The notes beneath the pieces are model-generated. The model searched no databases and was not told where the DNA came from. It saw nothing but the letters and a program-made list of their open reading frames with translations. From assembly GCF_000756775.1 (NCBI RefSeq), contig NZ_CCSF01000001.1, forward strand, positions 1,550,001 through 1,614,000: a DNA stretch of 64,000 bases. The letters run 5' to 3'. The stretch's first letter is position 1. Each line of letters opens with the position of its first letter. Shown here one piece after another: positions 54,458-63,676 of this stretch. The translations under genes were made by a program, and so were the position numbers. This DNA comes from Pseudomonas saudiphocaensis (GTDB taxonomy: Bacteria > Pseudomonadota > Gammaproteobacteria > Pseudomonadales > Pseudomonadaceae).

Positions 54458-54964
54458 CTAGCCCTGGAAGGGATTTTCTCCATCCGTCAGGCGGATCAAT
54501 CCGACCAACGCCGCTTCCACGCTCTGTTCACGCACTGCCTGGCGGTCGCCAGCGAAGTGAAAACAGTGGGCAAACAACTGGCCGCCTGCCGCCCAGGCCA
54601 GCCAGACGGTGCCGACCGGCTTCTGCGGCGAGCCGCCACCCGGCCCCGCCACGCCGCTGACCGCCACGGCAAAACGCGCACCACTGCCTTGTTGCGCGCC
54701 GCGGGCCATGGCCTCGACCACCTCCCGGCTGACCGCCCCGACTTCTTCGAACAGATACTCCGGCACACCCAGCTGACTGGTTTTCTGTGCATTGGAATAG
54801 GTGACGAAGCCCGCCTCGAACCATGCCGAACTGCCGGCGATGCGAGTAATGGCTTCAGCAATACCACCACCGGTACAGGATTCGGCGGTGGTCACCTGCT
54901 GATTCAGTCGTAACAGCCGCTCGCCAAGCTGCGCAGCCAATTCGGTGAGATTCAAGATCGCCAC
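54458..54964 (-). CDS. pncC: Nicotinamide-nucleotide amidase (CinA C-terminal type)
   Basis: Deamidates nicotinamide mononucleotide to nicotinate mononucleotide in NAD recycling. The 168-residue protein has the catalytic Ser in [16 protein letters not shown] and the [19 protein letters not shown] glycine loop of the CinA family. It starts at GTG 54964 (read [13 protein letters not shown]), four to five bases after AAAGGGA. It lies just upstream of recA on the same strand and the recA promoter and SOS box sit downstream of its end, so it is not itself under the box. Confidence 0.92.
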   Translation of the reverse strand: MAILNLTELAAQLGERLLRLNQQVTTAESCTGGGIAEAITRIAGSSAWFEAGFVTYSNAQKTSQLGVPEYLFEEVGAVSREVVEAMARGAQQGSGARFAVAVSGVAGPGGGSPQKPVGTVWLAWAAGGQLFAHCFHFAGDRQAVREQSVEAALVGLIRLTDGENPFQG

Positions 54965-55144
54965 TCCCTTTCATTTCCAGAAACCGAGACTACCGCAGAC
55001 GCTGACGGTTTTGCGGGGCACCGGATCGAGTCGTTGTGCGCCCCATCCTTATCCGCCTGCGAGATGTTCGGGCTGCATGCTAACCTTGCGCTCTTTTCCG
55101 CCCCCGCTTCCCGGGCTACCTCCACGTCGAATTACACCAGCCTC

Positions 55145-57724
55145 ATGCCCAAAGACACTCAAGACCTCTCCAAACATACGCCAATGATGCAGCAATACTG
55201 GAGGCTCAAGCGCGAGCATCCGGACCAGCTGATGTTCTACCGCATGGGGGACTTCTACGAGCTGTTCTACGAGGACGCCAAGAAGGCCGCCAAACTGCTG
55301 GATATCACCCTTACCGCCCGCGGCCAGTCCGGTGGGAATGCGGTTCCCATGGCCGGAATTCCGTTTCATTCGGCCGAAGGCTATCTCAGCCGCCTGGTGA
55401 AGCTGGGCGAATCGGTGGTGATCTGCGAACAGATCGGCGACCCGGCTACCAGCAAGGGGCCGGTGGAACGCCAGGTGGTGCGCATCATCACCCCGGGCAC
55501 GGTAAGCGACGAAGCGCTGCTTGACGAGCACCGCGACAATCTCCTGGCCGCCGTGGTGGGCGATGAAAAACTCTTCGGCCTTTCGGTACTGGATATCACC
55601 AGTGGCCGTTTTACAGTTCAGGAGTTCGGCGGCTGGGAAACCCTGCTGGCCGAAGTCGAGCGTCTGAACCCCGCTGAGCTGATGATCCCCGACGACTGGC
55701 CAGCCGGGTTACCGCTGGAAAAACGCCGTGGCGTGCGGCGGCGTGCGCCCTGGGATTTCGATCGTGACAGCGCCTTCAAAAGTCTCTGCCAGCAGTTCGC
55801 GACCCAGGACCTGAAAGGCTTCGGCTGCGAGAAACTGACTCTGGCCATCGGCGCCGCGGGCTGCCTGCTGGCCTACGCCAAGGAAACCCAGCGCACCGCC
55901 CTGCATCACCTGCGCAGCCTGCGCCATGAGCGCCTCGACGACAGCGTGGTGCTCGACGGCGCCACCCGGCGCAACCTGGAGCTGGACATCAACCTCGGCG
56001 GCGGCCGCGACAACACCCTGCAGTCGGTGGTCGACCGCTGCCAGACCGCCATGGGTTCGCGTTTGCTGAGTCGCTGGCTGAACCGCCCGCTGCGTGACCG
56101 TCAGGTGCTGGAAGCGCGCCAGGACTCGATCACCTGTCTGCTGGAGCATTACCGCTTCGAGCAAATCCAGCCGCAGCTCAAGGAGATCGGCGATCTGGAG
56201 CGCATCCTGGCCCGGATCGGCCTGCGCAACGCCCGCCCACGGGACCTGGCGCGCCTGCGGGATGCCCTGGCCGCCCTGCCCCAACTGCAGACCGGCATGC
56301 AGGAGCTGGTGGCACCGCACCTGATCGAGCTGGCCACCAGCATCCGCACCTATCCGGAGCTGGCCGACCTTCTGGCCAGGGCGATCATCGACAACCCGCC
56401 GGCGGTAATTCGCGACGGTGGCGTGCTGAAGACCGGCTACGACGCCGAGCTGGACGAGCTGCAGTCGCTCTCGGAAAACGCCGGCCAGTACCTGATGGAC
56501 CTGGAAACCCGCGAGAAGGCGCGCACCGGGCTGGCCAACCTCAAGGTCGGCTACAACCGCGTGCACGGCTATTTCATCGAGCTGCCCAGCAAGCAGGCCG
56601 AGTCAGCACCGGCCGACTACATTCGCCGGCAGACGCTGAAGGGCGCCGAGCGTTTTATCACCCCGGAGCTCAAGGAGTTCGAAGACAAGGCCCTGTCGGC
56701 CAAGAGCCGCGCCCTGGCTCGCGAGAAGCAGCTCTACGACGAGCTGCTGGAGTTGCTGATCGGCCACCTGGCGCCATTGCAGGAATCCGCCGCGGCCCTG
56801 GCCGAACTGGATGTACTGAGCAACCTTGCCGAACGCGCCCTGACCCTCGACCTGAACCGTCCACGCTTCGTCGAGCAGCCTTGCCTGCGTATCGAGCAGG
56901 GTCGCCACCCGGTGGTGGAGCAGGTGCTGCAGACGCCTTTCGTGGCCAACGACCTGAGCCTCGACAACGACACCCGCATGCTGGTGATCACCGGGCCGAA
57001 CATGGGCGGTAAATCCACCTATATGCGCCAGACCGCGCTGATCGTGCTGCTGGCGCAGATCGGCAGCTTCGTGCCGGCCAAGGCCTGCGAGCTGTCGCTG
57101 GTGGACCGCATCTTCACCCGCATCGGCTCGAGCGATGACCTGGCCGGTGGCCGCTCCACCTTTATGGTGGAGATGAGCGAAACCGCCAATATCCTGCATA
57201 ACGCCAGTGATCGCAGCCTGGTGCTGATGGACGAAGTCGGCCGTGGCACCAGCACCTTCGATGGCCTATCGCTGGCCTGGGCCGCCGCCGAGCATCTGGC
57301 CAAGCTGCGGGCCTTCACCCTGTTCGCCACCCACTACTTCGAGCTGACGGTGTTGCCGGAAAGCGAGCCGGTGGTGGCCAACGTGCACCTGTCGGCCACC
57401 GAGCACAACGAGCGCATCGTCTTTCTGCACCATGTGCTACCGGGCCCGGCCAGCCAGAGCTACGGCCTGGCAGTGGCGCAACTGGCGGGCGTGCCCGGCG
57501 AAGTGATCCAGCGTGCCCGCGACCATCTGTCGCGCCTGGAAACCACCAGCCTGCCCCATGAAATGCCGAAAATGGAACCCGGCCAACCGGCTCCGCCCAT
57601 GCAGAACGACCTGTTCGCCAGCCTGCCGCACCCGGTCATCGAGGCGCTGGGCAAGGTCCAGCCAGACGATCTGACACCGCGTCAGGCGCTGGAACTGCTA
57701 TATAAGCTGAAAACGCAGATCTGA
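55145..57724 (+). CDS. mutS: DNA mismatch repair protein MutS
   Basis: Mismatch-binding ATPase that starts methyl-directed repair. I choose ATG 55145 ([20 protein letters not shown]), giving 859 residues; an in-frame start far upstream adds 37 unsupported codons. The mismatch-contact motif is in [11 protein letters not shown]; the Walker [10 protein letters not shown] is at 617-625 and the [14 protein letters not shown] Walker B follows. No clear Shine-Dalgarno precedes the start. It is divergent from pncC and followed by fdxA on the same strand. Confidence 0.97.
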   Translation: MPKDTQDLSKHTPMMQQYWRLKREHPDQLMFYRMGDFYELFYEDAKKAAKLLDITLTARGQSGGNAVPMAGIPFHSAEGYLSRLVKLGESVVICEQIGDPATSKGPVERQVVRIITPGTVSDEALLDEHRDNLLAAVVGDEKLFGLSVLDITSGRFTVQEFGGWETLLAEVERLNPAELMIPDDWPAGLPLEKRRGVRRRAPWDFDRDSAFKSLCQQFATQDLKGFGCEKLTLAIGAAGCLLAYAKETQRTALHHLRSLRHERLDDSVVLDGATRRNLELDINLGGGRDNTLQSVVDRCQTAMGSRLLSRWLNRPLRDRQVLEARQDSITCLLEHYRFEQIQPQLKEIGDLERILARIGLRNARPRDLARLRDALAALPQLQTGMQELVAPHLIELATSIRTYPELADLLARAIIDNPPAVIRDGGVLKTGYDAELDELQSLSENAGQYLMDLETREKARTGLANLKVGYNRVHGYFIELPSKQAESAPADYIRRQTLKGAERFITPELKEFEDKALSAKSRALAREKQLYDELLELLIGHLAPLQESAAALAELDVLSNLAERALTLDLNRPRFVEQPCLRIEQGRHPVVEQVLQTPFVANDLSLDNDTRMLVITGPNMGGKSTYMRQTALIVLLAQIGSFVPAKACELSLVDRIFTRIGSSDDLAGGRSTFMVEMSETANILHNASDRSLVLMDEVGRGTSTFDGLSLAWAAAEHLAKLRAFTLFATHYFELTVLPESEPVVANVHLSATEHNERIVFLHHVLPGPASQSYGLAVAQLAGVPGEVIQRARDHLSRLETTSLPHEMPKMEPGQPAPPMQNDLFASLPHPVIEALGKVQPDDLTPRQALELLYKLKTQI

Positions 57725-57748
57725 CGAGCCGCAAAAAGCTGCTAGAAT
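57721..57748 (+). promoter_or_regulatory. Candidate promoter of fdxA
   Basis: CTGACG (57721-57726) and TAGAAT (57743-57748; 5 of 6) are 16 bases apart, overlapping the mutS stop codon and about 105 bases upstream of the fdxA start. This gives the ferredoxin gene its own promoter inside the mutS/fdxA gap. Confidence 0.45.
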
Positions 57749-57853
57749 CGCGCGCATTTTTGGACAGATGCGGCATTTGCCTGGTGCCGCTGAAGCCTGC
57801 CGAGCCAAGGCGTCATTGCAACGCCACCTGAAACGCCTGAGGAGATAATAGAA

Positions 57854-58177
57854 ATGACCTTCGTCGTCACCGACAACTGCATCAAGTGCAAATACACCGA
57901 TTGCGTAGAAGTCTGTCCGGTGGACTGTTTCTATGAAGGCCCCAACTTCCTGGTCATCCACCCGGACGAGTGCATTGACTGCGCCCTTTGCGAGCCGGAA
58001 TGCCCAGCCCAGGCAATTTTCTCCGAAGACGAAGTGCCTGACGATCAGCAGGAATACATCGAGCTCAACGCCGACCTGGCTGAAGTCTGGCCGAACATCA
58101 CCGAGAAGAAGGACGCGCTTCCCGACGCCGAGGAGTGGGATGGCGTTAAGGACAAGCTGCAGTACCTGGAGCGTTAA
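57854..58177 (+). CDS. fdxA: Ferredoxin I, 7Fe type
   Basis: A 107-residue ferredoxin of the Azotobacter FdI type. The cysteine spacing (C9, C12, C17, C21, C25 and C40, C43, C46, C50) matches the [3Fe-4S]/[4Fe-4S] 7Fe pattern of that family. ATG 57854 follows CTGAGGAGATAATAGAA. Downstream of mutS, as in P. aeruginosa; here rpoS does not follow. It can exchange electrons with FPR, whose gene lies 14 kb away. Confidence 0.93.
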   Translation: MTFVVTDNCIKCKYTDCVEVCPVDCFYEGPNFLVIHPDECIDCALCEPECPAQAIFSEDEVPDDQQEYIELNADLAEVWPNITEKKDALPDAEEWDGVKDKLQYLER

Positions 58178-58238
58178 CAGTTTGCTGAAAAACCATTGCG
58201 TTTTTCCGAACGCTGCCAAGTAGCCAATCCATGGCTGA

Positions 58239-58272
58239 AAAAATGCCCGCCTCTCACGAGACGGGCATTTTT
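58239..58272. terminator. Shared terminator between fdxA and the CsbD gene
   Basis: AAAAATGCCCG pairs with CGGGCATTTTT (11 bp) with a short inner stem (TCT/AGA) and CACG loop, followed by T-rich sequence on both strands. It lies 62 bases after fdxA and 16 bases before the converging CsbD gene's stop, so it can serve both. Confidence 0.8.
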
Positions 58273-58287
58273 ATTTGTGTCGTGCCA

Positions 58288-58479
58288 TCAGGCCTTGTCG
58301 ACGCCGCGCTTGACTGCGTCTTTCACATCACCTTTGACCTGTTGCGCTTCGCCTTTGACTTCCTGGCGCTTGCCTTCGTTCTTCATGCGCTGGTTGTCAG
58401 TCGCTTCGCCCAAGCCCTGCTTGGCCTTGCCGGCGGCTTCATTGAGGTTGCCTTTCATCTTGTCGGTAGTACTGCTCAT
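58288..58479 (-). CDS. CsbD-family stress protein
   Basis: A 63-residue, highly charged CsbD-type protein (MSSTTDKMKGNLNEAAGKAK, then KGEAQQVKGDVKDAVKR), rich in Lys, Glu and Ala and made of similar short helical blocks. The ATG follows GAGGAAATCC. CsbD proteins are induced by general stress in many bacteria, including osmotic, heat and stationary phase, but their function is unknown. It shares a terminator with fdxA. Confidence 0.85.
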   Translation of the reverse strand: MSSTTDKMKGNLNEAAGKAKQGLGEATDNQRMKNEGKRQEVKGEAQQVKGDVKDAVKRGVDKA

Positions 58480-58541
58480 AAGGATTTCCTCTCACTCTCC
58501 ATGGGTTACATTCTGTTGAGCAAACAGACCGGCAGTTAGTT

Positions 58542-59444
58542 TCACTGGCCCGAGGAACGGTCGTTGGCAGTTTCTTCGATGCGCTTGTCACCGGCGTCCT
58601 TGCCCTCGCGAGAGGCGTGCTCGATCACCGCATTCATCTCCGCGCCAAACAGCAGGACTGCTGCGGAAATATAGAAATACAGCAGCAGCACGATAACCGC
58701 ACCGATACTGCCGTAGGTGGCATCGTAGTTGCCAAAGTTGTTCACGTAGATGCCGAAGCCTATCGAAGCTGCGATCCAGACGATCACCGCGAGCACCGAA
58801 CCAGGCGTAATGAAGCGAAAATCCTGCTCCACATCCGGGGTGACGTAGTACAGCACCGCTACTACCAGCATCATCAGAAAGACCACCAGCGGCAGGCGCA
58901 ACCAGGTCCAGAGAATGACCACGATGTCTTTCAGCCCCACTTGGGAAGCCAGCCACTCGATCACCTGCGGGCCCATGATCATCAGCCCAGCCAGCATCAG
59001 CAAAATAACTGCCAGGCCGATGGTGTAGAGCACCGAAAGGAGCATCAGCTTCCACGCCGGACGCCCCTCCTCGACCCGGTAAGCCTTGTTCATCGCGTTC
59101 ATCAGTGAGCGCACGCCGATGGAAGCCGACCACAGAGCCACGAGGATACCTACCGAAAGCAGTCCGCTTTTCTGGTGTTGCATCTCGTCGATCACCGGGT
59201 TGACCAGGTTCAGCGCGTCGGGCGGCAGCATCATCGAAACCTGCTCACGCAGCCAGGTGAAGAACTCCTGCAGATCCAACATCCCCAGCATTGCGATGAG
59301 AAACAACAGGAAGGGAAATAGCGAGAAGATGGCGCGGTAGGCCAGCGCCGAAGCGTAGGTAGTCATGTCATTTTTGCTGAACTCCTTCACGGTGCGTTTC
59401 AGCAGATCGAAAGCCCCAACGCCCTGCAAATTCAGCAATGCCAT
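58542..59444 (-). CDS. YihY/BrkB-family inner-membrane protein
   Basis: A 300-residue integral membrane protein with about six hydrophobic helices. The family segments SALAYRAIFSLFPFLLFLIA and NFGNYDATYGSIGAVIVLLL are present. I choose ATG 59444 (MALLNLQGVGAFDLLKRT), about eight bases after the GGGG in AGGGTGGGG; an upstream GTG at 59456 is in frame. YihY proteins were once annotated as RNase BN by mistake; function is unknown, though the BrkB relative is linked to serum resistance in Bordetella. It ends in a basic, polar C-terminal tail (EGKDAGDKRIEETANDR). Confidence 0.85.
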   Translation of the reverse strand: MALLNLQGVGAFDLLKRTVKEFSKNDMTTYASALAYRAIFSLFPFLLFLIAMLGMLDLQEFFTWLREQVSMMLPPDALNLVNPVIDEMQHQKSGLLSVGILVALWSASIGVRSLMNAMNKAYRVEEGRPAWKLMLLSVLYTIGLAVILLMLAGLMIMGPQVIEWLASQVGLKDIVVILWTWLRLPLVVFLMMLVVAVLYYVTPDVEQDFRFITPGSVLAVIVWIAASIGFGIYVNNFGNYDATYGSIGAVIVLLLYFYISAAVLLFGAEMNAVIEHASREGKDAGDKRIEETANDRSSGQ

Positions 59445-59639
59445 GCTTATCCCCACCCTAGATCGAAGTCGATAAAAATGTGACGACCGACCTTAGCAAG
59501 AGTTCGTCCAGAGCACACCGATGCATCGCCAGGCAGCAACGTGAATTAATCCTTAGGCGCCTTTTCCGGAACTTTACGGCCTGTCCTGGGCTCTTGAGGA
59601 AGTCCCGATTCAATCGGCCTTGGACGAAACGCGCCGCTT

Positions 59640-60917
59640 ATGACACTCAAATCCGCCTTCGCGACGGGCGTGCCGCAGGCTGGGCTGAAGACCGATCTGC
59701 TCAAATACGTCCGACTAATCCTCACCAAGGGTAGTGGTGCAGGAGCCGCGCTGGGCCTGAACATCCTCCTGGCACGCCTGCTGGTACCTGACCTTTCAGG
59801 CCTGCTGTTCTTCTGCATCGCACTGGCCACCTTTGCTTCGCTGGTTTCGCGGATGGGGCTGGATGTGGCCTGTCTGAAGAACATTTCCGCACTGCCGGAA
59901 GAACAGCAGCGCAGCTATCTCGACCGTGCTCTGATCCTCACCCTGCTGGCGAACATCCCGACGATCATCATCGGGGCGCTGGTGGTGCAGTTTTCCCCCA
60001 GCACCCAGGCTGATCTCACTGCCGCCACTGCCCTATTCGCAATCGCCGCGCTGAGCCTGTCGCTGACCAACATCGCCAGCGAAACTCTCAAGGCGCGGCA
60101 CCGGACCGGCGAGGGCCTGTTCTGGCAGACCGTCTTCCAGCCAGCCTTGACCCTGGCGCTGATCGTATTGCTCGGCAGTGAGCTGCAAATCGTGGTGGCC
60201 TGCTTCGCGGCTAGCCATGTACTGGCGATGCTGGGCTCGACGTGCCGGGCGCGGATGCGCCTGCAACCAGCTACGGGCCGGGCTCGAGTCGCCTGGCGCG
60301 ACATGCTGATGCTGGGCACACCGCTGATGCTGATCGCAGTGATGAACAGCGTGATCGAGCTATCCGACACCCTGTTGCTGGGCATGCTGCGTTCGGCTGG
60401 CGAGGTCAGCATCTATTACGTCTGCGCCAAGGTCGCTGCCCTGTCCACCACCCTGCTGTTCATCATCAACGGCACCGTCGCACCGGAAATTTCCCGACGC
60501 TGGGCGCACCAGGATCATGCGGGCGCCTTTGCCGTGGTTAGAAAGTACTCACGCTTCATGCTGGGTCTGGCTGCACTGATTTTGCTCGGCATTGGCCTGC
60601 TGCATGACTACATCCTGGCTGTCTTCGGCGAGCAATACCGCGAACAGGGTGCATTCGCGCTACTGGTTCTGGCCAGCGGCTACTTCTTTGTCCTGGCCGC
60701 CGGACCGCTGGGCATCTTCATGACCATGACCGGCCACCATCGCCAATACCTACACAACAACATCGCGACCTGTGCGCTCAACGTGCTTTTGAACCTGCTT
60801 CTGATCCCGCGCTACGGCGTCAACGGCGCCTGCTTCGCCACTGCCGTGGCGCTGGCCATGAAAAACATCCTGCTCTATGTGCAGTTCAAGAAAATAGAAA
60901 GGAGTTCGCTCTCATGA
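59640..60917 (+). CDS. Oligosaccharide flippase-like membrane protein
   Basis: A 425-residue membrane protein with about twelve hydrophobic helices, of the MOP/Wzx polysaccharide-flippase type (LILTKGSGAGAALGLNILLA at the N-terminus; C-terminal LLNLLLIPRYGVNGACFATAVAL). Likely moves a lipid-linked sugar across the inner membrane. Its stop overlaps the next start as ATGA, so it is translationally coupled to the pyruvyl transferase-like gene. The ATG at 59640 has no strong Shine-Dalgarno; it follows a 195-base gap after yihY. No glycosyltransferases are adjacent. Confidence 0.8.
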   Translation: MTLKSAFATGVPQAGLKTDLLKYVRLILTKGSGAGAALGLNILLARLLVPDLSGLLFFCIALATFASLVSRMGLDVACLKNISALPEEQQRSYLDRALILTLLANIPTIIIGALVVQFSPSTQADLTAATALFAIAALSLSLTNIASETLKARHRTGEGLFWQTVFQPALTLALIVLLGSELQIVVACFAASHVLAMLGSTCRARMRLQPATGRARVAWRDMLMLGTPLMLIAVMNSVIELSDTLLLGMLRSAGEVSIYYVCAKVAALSTTLLFIINGTVAPEISRRWAHQDHAGAFAVVRKYSRFMLGLAALILLGIGLLHDYILAVFGEQYREQGAFALLVLASGYFFVLAAGPLGIFMTMTGHHRQYLHNNIATCALNVLLNLLLIPRYGVNGACFATAVALAMKNILLYVQFKKIERSSLS

Positions 60918-62239
60918 ATATCCGCATCAACGGGCCTTCGCACGAAACCAGCAACAAGATGAAGGTTATCGCCTACGGCGCCTACGACAGACACAACTAC
61001 GGCGACCTGCTTTTCGCCATCGTCCTCAAGCACTACCTGGAAGCCAACAAAGGCTTTCACGTTCTGATCGCGGCTACCAAGAAGTCCGATCTCTCCCGCT
61101 TCGGCGCTCTACCAACCATTTCTCTGAAGGAGGCGCTAAGGGCCACGCGCCAACAGCGCAATACCATGCTGGTGGTCGCTGGCGGCGAATGCCTGACCGC
61201 GCAATGGGAAAGCATCATCGGCTACCTGGCGCCTCAGGCCATCTACTACCCGATCAAGGCGAGCCCCTATGTGATCGGCCATCATCAGTTCATCCGTCTG
61301 AGCCGCAAATTCACCTCTATCCCATCCGACATGCCCATGGTGCTGGGCGAACGCGAGCTGCCGGGTTATCAGGTGATGTACAACAGTGTCGGCGGTAACG
61401 AAATCAGCCGCAAAAAACCCCTGATCCACGCCGCCATCAAACGCAACCTCAAGGACTGCACCTACATTTCGGTGCGCGACCGCGAGACTTCCGCCGAGCT
61501 GGAAAAACTCGGCGTCGAGCACCGGCTGGTACCGGACAGCGCCGTGTTGATTTCCGACATATTTCCCCAGCAGCCGACCCCGAGTGAAGCCGGCCATATT
61601 GTCTTCCACATCTCCGAGCACCATTCCAGACGGCGCATCGAAGCCATTGCCGAACAGCTGAGCGAACTCAGCGACAGCACCGGTCTGAAAATCGCCCTGC
61701 TCACAATCGGCAAGGCCCCTGGCCACTCTGACGACACGCCATTGGACAAGCTGCAGACGCTACTGGGCGAACGCGCCTTTCGCGTCGATAGCGGGCATAT
61801 CCAGGACATCATCCGCTGCATCGCCACCAGCAAGCTCTACTGCGGTACCAGTCTGCACGGCGCCATTACTGCCTTGACCTATGCGGTTCCGCAGATCGCT
61901 CTGCTGCCCAAGCGGGTGATCAAACTGTCCAGCTTCCTCGAAACCTGGGCGCCCAGACGCTCGTCGGGGTTCGCCGAAATCGATCAGATCAGCCACACAG
62001 CCAGTGCCCTGCTCGCCTCGTTCGGCGAGCCTCAGAAGAAGGAACTACAGACAGTGGTGGCGCTGCTGAAGGAGCGCGTACGCGACAACCTCGACCACAT
62101 GATCGGGCTGTACGAAAAAGCGTCGATAAAAAGAGGCGCAGACATCTACCGGTTCCATCGACGGCACCCCATGCGCAGCCCCCTCAAGCCAGGCCGCGCC
62201 GGGGGAATGCCCCGGCCGACCCATCAGGCGCGCACCTGA
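60914..62239 (+). CDS. Polysaccharide pyruvyl transferase-like protein
   Basis: A 441-residue protein of the polysaccharide pyruvyl transferase type (CsaB/WcaK fold), with a GDxL-type N-terminal region AYDRHNYGDLLFA (24-36) and the GTSLHGAITALTYAVP segment near 311-326 that marks the family. It may add pyruvyl ketals to a sugar polymer, or be a relative with a different transfer reaction. ATG 60914 lies ten bases after AAAGGAG and overlaps the flippase stop by ATGA. The last 40 residues are basic and Pro-rich and look poorly conserved. Confidence 0.75.
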   Translation: MNIRINGPSHETSNKMKVIAYGAYDRHNYGDLLFAIVLKHYLEANKGFHVLIAATKKSDLSRFGALPTISLKEALRATRQQRNTMLVVAGGECLTAQWESIIGYLAPQAIYYPIKASPYVIGHHQFIRLSRKFTSIPSDMPMVLGERELPGYQVMYNSVGGNEISRKKPLIHAAIKRNLKDCTYISVRDRETSAELEKLGVEHRLVPDSAVLISDIFPQQPTPSEAGHIVFHISEHHSRRRIEAIAEQLSELSDSTGLKIALLTIGKAPGHSDDTPLDKLQTLLGERAFRVDSGHIQDIIRCIATSKLYCGTSLHGAITALTYAVPQIALLPKRVIKLSSFLETWAPRRSSGFAEIDQISHTASALLASFGEPQKKELQTVVALLKERVRDNLDHMIGLYEKASIKRGADIYRFHRRHPMRSPLKPGRAGGMPRPTHQART

Positions 62240-62291
62240 GTCAGCGCGGCGATCTGCATTCGGCAGCTGTTTGCAGCCAATATCGACCCGG

Positions 62292-62320
62292 AAAACAAAA
62301 GGCCCGCATTTGCGGGCCTT
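62292..62320 (-). terminator. Terminator of the tRNA-Thr gene
   Basis: AAGGCCCGCA/TGCGGGCCTT forms a 10-bp stem with a two-base TT turn (in practice a four-base loop), seven bases after the tRNA 3' end on the minus strand. It is followed by a TTTTGTTTT run. It also closes the pyruvyl transferase-like gene region from the other side. Confidence 0.75.
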
Positions 62321-62326
62321 GATCAT

Positions 62327-62402
62327 TGGTGCCGGAGACAGGAATCGAACCTGCGACCTTCGCGTTACGAGTGCGCTGCTCTACCGACTGAGCTACTCCG
62401 GC
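62327..62402 (-). tRNA. tRNA-Thr (CGU anticodon, reads ACG)
   Basis: A 76-base cloverleaf: acceptor GCCGGAG pairs with CTCCGGC, D-arm with AGCTCAGTCGGTAGAGC, anticodon loop CTCGTAA giving CGT, T-arm GCAGGTTCGATTCCTGT, discriminator A and encoded CCA. The intact CCA end faces the pyruvyl transferase-like gene. Confidence 0.93.
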
Positions 62403-62477
62403 GATAAGCGGATTATCGGGGGCTTGCTGTCCCAGGCTCAAGCCCCCCGACAATCCGCACGGCCGGCAGTCGCTTGC

Positions 62478-63242
62478 TTATAGCCCCGGCGTCGGTTCCG
62501 GCCGGCTTTCGCCAGAATCACGCTTGATCTCATGCCGGACGTCGCTGGCGACCTGCTGGCCGATATCTGAAGCTTTCTGGTATCCCTCCTCTGCCTTATG
62601 GCGAAGGCTGTCGGTCACGCTGTCGCTGGCTCGGCCCAGCATTTCATCTTCCTTACGTGTAGGCGGAACGGAGGCCGCCAGCAATGCACCCAACGCAATA
62701 CCAATCGCGCCCAGCGCCAGTGGCTGCTCATTAAGCAGATGATTGAAGCCGCCACGTGCGCGCTCGCTCTGCTGGCGCAGGCTTTCTGCGGCATGCCGGC
62801 TGGTATCGCTGACACGATGTCGAGCATCGGCCAGGGAAGCGGATACGTCATGCCCCACCTGACTGGTTCGGTTACGTAAATCGCTACCCTGCTGTTTCAG
62901 GCCGGAAGCCTTGCTGGAAAGCTTGTCGCCCAGCGATGGACCACTGCTGCTGGATGGCGCCGGCGGCTGACGATTCTGCCCAGCCATCAGCCAAAGCAAA
63001 CCGATAGACGTCAGCACGGTAGGCACCGGGTTGGCTTTGGCGGTGTTGCTAAGGTTGGTGAAGAACTCGCCACCGCCGCCTTTCACGTAGCTCAGCGCGG
63101 TATCGATGAGTTCACCGGGTGACAGCTTGTTTTCCAGTGCATGGACGATATCGCCGATCTCGGCGCGCTTCTGATCGATCTCGCGCTCCAGCTCTGCGGG
63201 GTCTTTCTGCGCTTCGATATTTATCTGGCTGCCTGTGCTCAT
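62478..63242 (-). CDS. DUF3618-type membrane-associated protein
   Basis: A 254-residue protein with an N-terminal DUF3618-like region (about 12-50, DPAELEREIDQKRAEIGDIV), a hydrophobic segment near 68-88 (ANPVPTVLTSIGLLWLMA), Ser/Gln/Arg-rich coiled-coil regions and a second hydrophobic segment near 175-192 (ALGAIGIALGALLAASVPP). It resembles YqjD-type proteins that anchor cytoplasmic components to the inner membrane; function unknown. The start overlaps the upstream gene's stop by ATGA. Confidence 0.8.
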   Translation of the reverse strand: MSTGSQINIEAQKDPAELEREIDQKRAEIGDIVHALENKLSPGELIDTALSYVKGGGGEFFTNLSNTAKANPVPTVLTSIGLLWLMAGQNRQPPAPSSSSGPSLGDKLSSKASGLKQQGSDLRNRTSQVGHDVSASLADARHRVSDTSRHAAESLRQQSERARGGFNHLLNEQPLALGAIGIALGALLAASVPPTRKEDEMLGRASDSVTDSLRHKAEEGYQKASDIGQQVASDVRHEIKRDSGESRPEPTPGL

Positions 63243-63676
63243 GACGTATGCCCCCTGACGGCTTCTTTATCCTTATGCATGGAATGAAGGGTGCGTTCAG
63301 GCTTGAACGACGATGCCTCGAACTTTTTCTTGCCGGCCGAGACCATGATCAGGCCGATCACCACCACCACCCCGCCAACGATCAGCGCCGCAAGCCAGGG
63401 CGCCATGATTTCGCTGAGGCCGTATACCGCTGACATAAGCAGAACAATAAAACCACCCAGCAGCACCGCTCCGCCGGTGGCGACGCTCGCCGCGCCGGCC
63501 TTGGTCGCGCGGATGGATTCGCTCAGTTCCGCCTTGGCCAGCGCCAGCTCCTTGGTGATCAGATCAGGAACTTCATGGGTCAGCTGTCGCAGGAGCCCGC
63601 CTACGGAGCCGTCATAGTCGGCACGCTTGCCTGTGTCGGGGCTAATGGTCGTGGTTGTCTTATGTGCCTCGCTCAT
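63239..63676 (-). CDS. Phage_holin_3_6/holin-X-like membrane protein
   Basis: A 145-residue protein with two membrane helices (about 60-85 and 92-115) and the N-terminal DLITKELALAKAELSESIRA helix, as in YqjE/DUF1469-type proteins annotated as holin-X-like. In this chromosomal context it is more likely a stress- or membrane-scaffold protein than a lysis holin. It overlaps the DUF3618 gene by ATGA and its own start overlaps the next gene's stop. Confidence 0.8.
   Translation of the reverse strand: MSEAHKTTTTISPDTGKRADYDGSVGGLLRQLTHEVPDLITKELALAKAELSESIRATKAGAASVATGGAVLLGGFIVLLMSAVYGLSEIMAPWLAALIVGGVVVVIGLIMVSAGKKKFEASSFKPERTLHSMHKDKEAVRGHTS

Noticed and set aside
62327-62402. A confirmed genomic island attached at tRNA-Thr.
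   Set aside because: I could not find an integrase gene or a duplicated tRNA 3' end within the window, so this is left only as a question.
63239-63676. A prophage or lysis cassette, because of the holin-like annotation.
   Set aside because: No phage structural, integrase or endolysin genes are present, and the neighbour carries a DUF3618-type chromosomal domain.
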